Of a stretch of DNA of 64,000 nucleotides, positions 60,072 through 64,000 are shown one piece after another (within the stretch, counting starts at the first letter, position 1; every line of letters starts with the position of its first letter). Position numbers and translations under genes: made by a program. Location of the stretch: NCBI RefSeq assembly GCF_021412585.1, contig NZ_JAKCMI010000023.1:301049-365048 (forward strand), written 5' to 3'. The DNA is from Halomonas alkalisoli. GTDB lineage: Bacteria; Pseudomonadota; Gammaproteobacteria; Pseudomonadales; Halomonadaceae. Under the pieces are notes generated by a model. That model was given only the letters and a program-made list of their open reading frames with translations, searched no databases and was not told where the DNA came from.

Positions 60072-61069
60072 AGGGGAGGGTGGCAGAGCGCTGGCTGGAA
60101 GCCGCCTATGGCGGCGCTGCCTGGCTCAGGCTGCTGCGCCCCCTGGAATCCCTCTACCGTCTCGCGGTGGCGCGCCGGGTCGCCGCCTACCGCAGCGGCA
60201 GGCGCAGGACATGGCGGGCCGGGGTGCCGGTGATCGTGGTCGGCAACCTGACCCTCGGGGGCACCGGCAAGTCGCCGATGGTGGCCTGGCTGGGGCGGCA
60301 CCTGGCCGAGCGGGGCTGGCGCCCGGGTATCGTCTCGCGGGGCTATGGCGGCAGCGCCGCCGACTACCCGCTGCGGGTGACCGAGACGACGCCGGTCGAT
60401 CGCTGTGGCGACGAACCGCGCATGCTGGCACGCCAGACCGGGCTGCCCGTGGTGGTGGACCCGGATCGTCCGCGTGGCGGCAAGGCGCTGGTCGAGGCGG
60501 GGTGCGATATCCTGATCAGTGACGATGGGCTGCAGCACCTGGCGCTGGGCCGTGATATGGAGCTGGTCATCGTCGATGGACGGCGTGGCTTCGGTAACGG
60601 ACGCTGCCTCCCGGCAGGTCCGCTACGCGAGCCGCTGGGCCGACTGGAGGAGGTGGATGCGGTGCTGGTAAACGGCGCCCCATCCTTTGCCATGCCCGAA
60701 CGGGGCTGGACCTTTCGGTTGGCGCCCATGCAGTGGCGCGCACTGCAGGACGATTCACGCTTTCCGCTCTTGCCGCTGCCTTTCTCGGGGCCGGTCCATG
60801 CGGTGGCGGGTATCGGCAACCCGGGCCGCTTCTTCGCCACTTTGGCAGAGATGGGAATAGAGGCCCGGCCTCATGCCATGGCCGACCATCACGCCTTCAC
60901 CGCGCGGGATCTTGCCTTCGACGACGGTTTGCCGGTGGTGATGACGGCCAAGGATGCCGAGAAATGCCAGTTCCTTGCGCCGGCCGACAGCTGGGTGCTG
61001 GAGGTGGAAGCGCAGCCGGATGCCGGATTCGCGGCATGGCTGGATGCTCGGCTGGAAGCGCTACGATAA
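60068..61069 (+). CDS. lpxK: tetraacyldisaccharide 4'-kinase
   Basis: Phosphorylates the 4'-position of the lipid A precursor, at the inner membrane. The 333-residue protein has a hydrophobic N-terminus and Walker [18 protein letters not shown] near residue 57. [25 protein letters not shown] and PAGPLREP are further LpxK marks. It is coupled to msbA by ATGA, so flipping and kinase steps are made together. Length is close to E. coli LpxK (328). Confidence 0.95.
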   Translation: MKGRVAERWLEAAYGGAAWLRLLRPLESLYRLAVARRVAAYRSGRRRTWRAGVPVIVVGNLTLGGTGKSPMVAWLGRHLAERGWRPGIVSRGYGGSAADYPLRVTETTPVDRCGDEPRMLARQTGLPVVVDPDRPRGGKALVEAGCDILISDDGLQHLALGRDMELVIVDGRRGFGNGRCLPAGPLREPLGRLEEVDAVLVNGAPSFAMPERGWTFRLAPMQWRALQDDSRFPLLPLPFSGPVHAVAGIGNPGRFFATLAEMGIEARPHAMADHHAFTARDLAFDDGLPVVMTAKDAEKCQFLAPADSWVLEVEAQPDAGFAAWLDARLEALR

Positions 61070-61128
61070 CCTATACGATACCGTGGCCACTGTCTGGCGG
61101 CGGTCACCGTTCACCGCGGAGGTACAAG

Positions 61129-61338
61129 ATGGACAAGGAACTGCTGGCGATGCTGGTCTGCCCGCTGTGCAAGGGCAAGCTCAAGTATGATCGTAAGGCC
61201 CAGGAGCTGCACTGCCTCTACGATGGCCTGGCCTATCCGATTCGCGATGGTATCCCCGTCATGCTGCCCGAAGAAGCCCGTCAGTTGGACGTCGATGAAA
61301 AGCTGCCGACGTCACCCGGACGCATGGGAGGCGCCTGA
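61129..61338 (+). CDS. ycaR: Trm112/YcaR family protein
   Basis: A 69-residue protein with zinc-ribbon remnants: [11 protein letters not shown] near residue 8 and [21 protein letters not shown]. Bacterial YcaR/Trm112-type proteins sit with kdsB, and their role is unclear. GGAGG is six bases upstream. The stop overlaps the kdsB start (TGATG). Confidence 0.9.
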   Translation: MDKELLAMLVCPLCKGKLKYDRKAQELHCLYDGLAYPIRDGIPVMLPEEARQLDVDEKLPTSPGRMGGA

Positions 61339-62114
61339 TGGGGGACGCTGCCAATGCGTTCATTGCCGTGATCCCGGCTCGTTTCGGTGCGTCGCGACTG
61401 CCGGGCAAGCCGCTGCTCGACATCGCCGGCGAGCCCATGGTGGCGCACGTCTGGCGCCGCGCCTGCGAAAGCGCCGCCCAGCGGGTGATCGTGGCGACAG
61501 ACGATGCACGTATCCGTGAAGCGCTGGCTCCCTTCGATGCCGAGGTCGTGATGACCCGGGCCGACCATCCGTCGGGTACCGATCGACTCGCCGAAGTGGC
61601 CGAACGGCTGGGTCTTGCGGACGAAGCGGTACTGGTCAACGTTCAGGGCGACGAGCCGCTGATCCCGCCGCAGTTGATCGACCAGGTGGCGGCTCGGCTT
61701 TTCGACGACCCCGAGGCCTCCATCGCGACCCTGGCCGAGCCGATCACCGACGTGGACACGCTGTTCAATCCCAATGTGGTCAAGGTGGTGCGGGCCCTCT
61801 CCGGGCGGGCCCTCTATTTCTCCCGTGCGCCCATCCCCTGGGATCGCCAGGCATTCGCGTCGCGCCCCGACTGGCTCGAGACCGATGGGTGGCTGCGTCA
61901 CATCGGGCTGTACGCCTATCGCGCCGGCTTCCTGGCGCAATATGGCGACTGGACGCCGTCGCCCCTGGAGCAGCTCGAGCAGCTCGAGCAGTTGAGGGCG
62001 CTGCATCACGGCCATGCCATTCAGGTCGCCCTGGCAGCGTTGCCCAATCCTGCCGGCGTGGATACCGTCGAGGATCTTGAGCGGGTCAGGTCGCTGCTGG
62101 CCCGGAATCACTGA
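61338..62114 (+). CDS. kdsB: 3-deoxy-manno-octulosonate cytidylyltransferase
   Basis: Activates KDO as CMP-KDO for LPS core. The 258-residue cytoplasmic protein begins [20 protein letters not shown], the nucleotide site. [39 protein letters not shown] and [12 protein letters not shown] follow as in the family. A Glu-Gln-Leu triplet repeats three times near residue 213. Start ATG 61338 overlaps the ycaR stop. Confidence 0.96.
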   Translation: MGDAANAFIAVIPARFGASRLPGKPLLDIAGEPMVAHVWRRACESAAQRVIVATDDARIREALAPFDAEVVMTRADHPSGTDRLAEVAERLGLADEAVLVNVQGDEPLIPPQLIDQVAARLFDDPEASIATLAEPITDVDTLFNPNVVKVVRALSGRALYFSRAPIPWDRQAFASRPDWLETDGWLRHIGLYAYRAGFLAQYGDWTPSPLEQLEQLEQLRALHHGHAIQVALAALPNPAGVDTVEDLERVRSLLARNH

Positions 62115-62124
62115 GGAGCTCGCC

Positions 62125-62604
62125 ATGCGCGTACTGTTTGTCTGCCTTGGCAATATCTGCCGTTCCCCCACCGCCGAAGGCGTCTTTCGCCAGCAGTTGG
62201 AAGCCGCCGGCCTGTCCGAACGGGTCGAGGTCGACTCCTGCGGCATCGCTGCCTGGCACGTGGGCAAGGCGCCCGACCCTCGGACCCATGAAGCCGCTAT
62301 GCAGCGGGGCGTCGACCTGGGAAGCCTGCGGGCTCGCCAGCTTGCGGCAGACGACTTCCTTCGCTTCGACTACCTGCTGGCCATGGATCGGGCCAACCTG
62401 GCGGCGCTGCATGAGCAGCGCCCCGCCGACTGCCGGGCCCATGTGGGGCTGTTTCTTGACTTCGCCGGCCATGCCGGGCGCGAGGTGCCCGATCCCTACT
62501 ACGGGGGCGAGCAGGGCTTCGAGGTGGTGCTGGACCTGGTCGATGCGGCTTCCAGGGGGCTGATCGAGGAGATTCGCCAGCGACTCGAGGCGCAGCCGTC
62601 TTGA
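62125..62604 (+). CDS. low-molecular-weight protein-tyrosine phosphatase
   Basis: A 159-residue cytoplasmic phosphatase. The catalytic loop is CLGNICRSPTAEG (Cys7 to Ser14, C-x5-R), and the acid lies in VPDPYYGG near residue 125. GAGGAG is seven bases upstream. It follows kdsB and precedes murB, the same order as P. aeruginosa PA2978-PA2977. The physiological substrate is unknown; capsule- or polysaccharide-linked tyrosine kinases are common partners elsewhere, but none is seen here. Confidence 0.92.
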   Translation: MRVLFVCLGNICRSPTAEGVFRQQLEAAGLSERVEVDSCGIAAWHVGKAPDPRTHEAAMQRGVDLGSLRARQLAADDFLRFDYLLAMDRANLAALHEQRPADCRAHVGLFLDFAGHAGREVPDPYYGGEQGFEVVLDLVDAASRGLIEEIRQRLEAQPS

Positions 62605-63611
62605 GCGGTGAGATCCTGACCGACCATGACCTGAGCCGCGCCAACACCCTGGGGCTGCCCTGTGTCGCCGAAGCCTTCGCGGCACCGCACTGCGTTCGTG
62701 CGCTGCAGGAGCTCCTGATGCAGGCCACGCAGCAGGGTTCGCCGGTGACGGTACTGGGCGGTGGCAGCAATCTGATCCTGCCGGAGCGGCTGCCGGGGCT
62801 GGTGTTGCAGCCGGCCCTGGATGACTGGTGGCTGGAGGAGACGCCGGACCAGGTGCTGGTGCACGCCGGGGCCGGGGTCAACTGGCATGCGCTGGTCATG
62901 GCCCTGGCCGCTGATGGGCTATGGGGCATCGAGAACCTGGCGCTGATCCCGGGGCACTGTGGCGCCGCACCGATCCAGAATATCGGCGCCTATGGCGTGG
63001 AGCTCTGCGATGTGCTGGAGGCCGTGCACCTGATCCACATGGACGACGCTCGTGAACAGGTGTTGACGCCAGGGGAGTGCGCCTTCGGATATCGCGACAG
63101 CATCTTCAAGCTTGAGCTCGCGGGCAGGGTGGTAATCACCCGCCTGGTGCTCCGCCTCTCCCGAACGCCGCGTCCGCGGCTCGAGTACGGCGACCTGGCC
63201 AGCCGGGTCGGCGACGCTCCGACGGCCCTGCAGGTGGCCGAGGCCGTCTGCCGGGTGCGCCGCGAAAAGCTGCCCGACCCGGCACTGCTCGGAAATGCAG
63301 GCAGCTTCTTCAAGAACCCCCTGGTGAGCCGGGAGGCAGCCGATCGACTGCTGACGGCCTATCCGGAATTGCCGCACTTCACCCAGCCGGATGGTCGTAT
63401 CAAGCTGGCGGCTGGCTGGCTGATTGAACGCTGTGGCCTCAAGGGCTGGCGGCAAGGGCACTTCGGCGTACACGACCGCCAGGCCCTGGTGCTGGTTCAC
63501 TTCGGTGGCGGCAGTGCCGCCGAGCTGCTGGACTTTGCCGCAGCGGTGGCCGGCCAGGTGGCCGAGCGTTTCGGTGTCGAACTCGAACGCGAGCCACGCC
63601 TGGCGGGCTGA
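62601..63611 (+). CDS. murB: UDP-N-acetylenolpyruvoylglucosamine reductase
   Basis: FAD enzyme that completes UDP-MurNAc for peptidoglycan. The 336-residue protein is a type I MurB (E. coli 342). The FAD domain has VTVLGGGSNLILPE and IPGHCGAAPIQNIGAYGVELCD. The catalytic Ser235 lies in GNAGSFFKNPLV, and AAGWLIERCGLKG and VHDRQALVLVHFG follow. It starts with TTG 62601, overlapping the TGA stop of the phosphatase gene. Confidence 0.94.
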   Translation: MSGEILTDHDLSRANTLGLPCVAEAFAAPHCVRALQELLMQATQQGSPVTVLGGGSNLILPERLPGLVLQPALDDWWLEETPDQVLVHAGAGVNWHALVMALAADGLWGIENLALIPGHCGAAPIQNIGAYGVELCDVLEAVHLIHMDDAREQVLTPGECAFGYRDSIFKLELAGRVVITRLVLRLSRTPRPRLEYGDLASRVGDAPTALQVAEAVCRVRREKLPDPALLGNAGSFFKNPLVSREAADRLLTAYPELPHFTQPDGRIKLAAGWLIERCGLKGWRQGHFGVHDRQALVLVHFGGGSAAELLDFAAAVAGQVAERFGVELEREPRLAG

Positions 63612-63629
63612 TTGCCACTGAGCCTCCAT

Positions 63630-63671
63630 AGTCCGTGATGGACAGTCCGTCATAGACAGTCCGTCGTCGCT
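63630..63671 (+). repeat. three imperfect 14-bp tandem repeats after murB
   Basis: AGTCCGTGATGGAC (63630-63643), AGTCCGTCATAGAC (63644-63657) and AGTCCGTCGTCGCT (63658-63671) stand in tandem in the gap before the terminator. No coding role is seen. Confidence 0.6.
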
Positions 63672-63702
63672 CGCCCGTCGTCGAAAGACAGCCACCGAAA
63701 CG

Positions 63703-63732
63703 AAAACGCCCGCGCAAATGCGCGGGCGTTTT
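63703..63732. terminator. bidirectional terminator between murB and rne
   Basis: AAAACGCCCGCGC (63703-63715) and GCGCGGGCGTTTT (63720-63732) form a perfect stem with a 4-base loop, with A and T tracts at the ends so that both strands get a T-run. It serves the convergent murB (+) and rne (-). Confidence 0.93.
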
Positions 63733-63751
63733 CTTTACGGCAGGCCGGGCG

Positions 63752-64000
63752 TCAGCCCTGCTTGCCATCCTGGGCCTTGGCTTCCTGCTCACGACGGCGG
63801 ATCTCCCGCGGATCGTTGTGAGCGCGGCGGCGCCGACGGCGCTGTGCCGGCGTTTCGTCCTTGGGGGCGTCGGCATCCGCGTCTGCCTCACCGGGCTGCT
63901 CGGCCTTCGGCTGCTCGGGCTTGGCTTCCGCCTTGGGCGCGTCGGCGGGCTTCTCTGCCGGCTTGGGTGCCTCTGGCTTGGGCTGCTCGGCTTTCGGCTG
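63752..64000 (-). CDS. rne: ribonuclease E, C-terminal end (partial)
   Basis: The last 82 codons of a gene that continues beyond 64000. It is a Pro/Lys/Glu/Ala-rich scaffold region (PKAEQPKPEAPKPAEKPAD), then an Arg-rich patch (RRRRRRAHNDPREIRRREQE) and the terminal KAQDGKQG. The AHNDPREIRRRE type of ending is typical of RNase E of pseudomonads and relatives, and rne lies next to murB in P. aeruginosa as well. The catalytic half is outside the window. Confidence 0.85.
   Translation of the reverse strand, partial: QPKAEQPKPEAPKPAEKPADAPKAEAKPEQPKAEQPGEADADADAPKDETPAQRRRRRRAHNDPREIRRREQEAKAQDGKQG

Noticed and set aside
61970..61997. Repeated Glu-Gln-Leu codons in kdsB as a slippage hotspot
   Set aside because: KdsB proteins normally carry a Leu-Glu-Gln-Leu-Arg run here, so the repeat is within family variation.

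Overview
The window is about 64 kb of gene-dense, high-GC chromosome from a gammaproteobacterium, most likely a member of the Halomonadaceae (Halomonas-like). This call rests on protein character and gene order, because no rRNA or other marker gene is present. Several blocks keep the order I remember from Pseudomonas aeruginosa: mlaA / SpoIIE-type phosphatase / STAS protein / tal; secA / argJ / mutT-thiE; and lolD / DUF2062 / comEC / exbB / exbD / lpxK / ycaR / kdsB / LMW-phosphatase / murB / rne. I see no tRNA, rRNA, CRISPR array, prophage or insertion sequence. All homology statements come from reading the translations and from memory of the families, not from searches.

Layout. 0.1-3.2 kb: a membrane protein, a von Willebrand-A protein and a class II glutamine amidotransferase in one tight operon. 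3.4-10.5 kb: fadD, the helicase hrpA and a KAS III-like enzyme. 10.6-14.2 kb: lipoprotein mlaA, a SpoIIE-type phosphatase with a receiver-like domain lacking its phosphoacceptor, its STAS partner, and transaldolase on the other strand. 14.4-20.8 kb: a Bcr/CflA exporter, an arsenic block (arsR convergent with an MFS permease and acr3), fetAB and an alpha/beta hydrolase. 20.9-28.2 kb: an acyl-CoA catabolic island (thiolase, TetR regulator, acyl-CoA synthetase, SDR dehydrogenase, OhrR-type MarR regulator, acyl-CoA dehydrogenase) with several clear palindromic operators.

28.5-38.1 kb: a tandem universal stress protein followed six bases later by a 2833-residue cyclic beta-1,2-glucan synthase-like protein. 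38.2-39.6 kb: a small winged-helix protein coupled by ATGA to a lipoprotein hydrolase. 39.9-43.7 kb: an 86-residue orphan, an ATP-grasp ligase and a CocE/NonD hydrolase. This last trio is the best candidate here for an uncharacterised pathway. 43.7-49.7 kb: dciA, a short signal-peptide ORF just before secA (possible secretion monitor), secA, argJ and mutT-thiE. 49.9-52.0 kb: aguAB for agmatine to putrescine. 52.1-63.6 kb: an envelope operon series (lol permease, lolD, comEC, exbBD, msbA, lpxK, ycaR, kdsB, phosphatase, murB), ending at a bidirectional terminator facing the 3' end of rne.

The genes serve envelope biogenesis (Mla, Lol, LPS, peptidoglycan, glucan, Sec), fatty-acid turnover and stress or metal resistance. 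The clearest new material is regulatory: an acr3 promoter whose 17-bp spacer is filled by a palindrome, a 16-bp operator shared by a TetR gene and its neighbouring acyl-CoA operon, a PsrA-type box before the acyl-CoA dehydrogenase, a G-rich repeat leader before comEC, and a palindromic repeat element after fetB.
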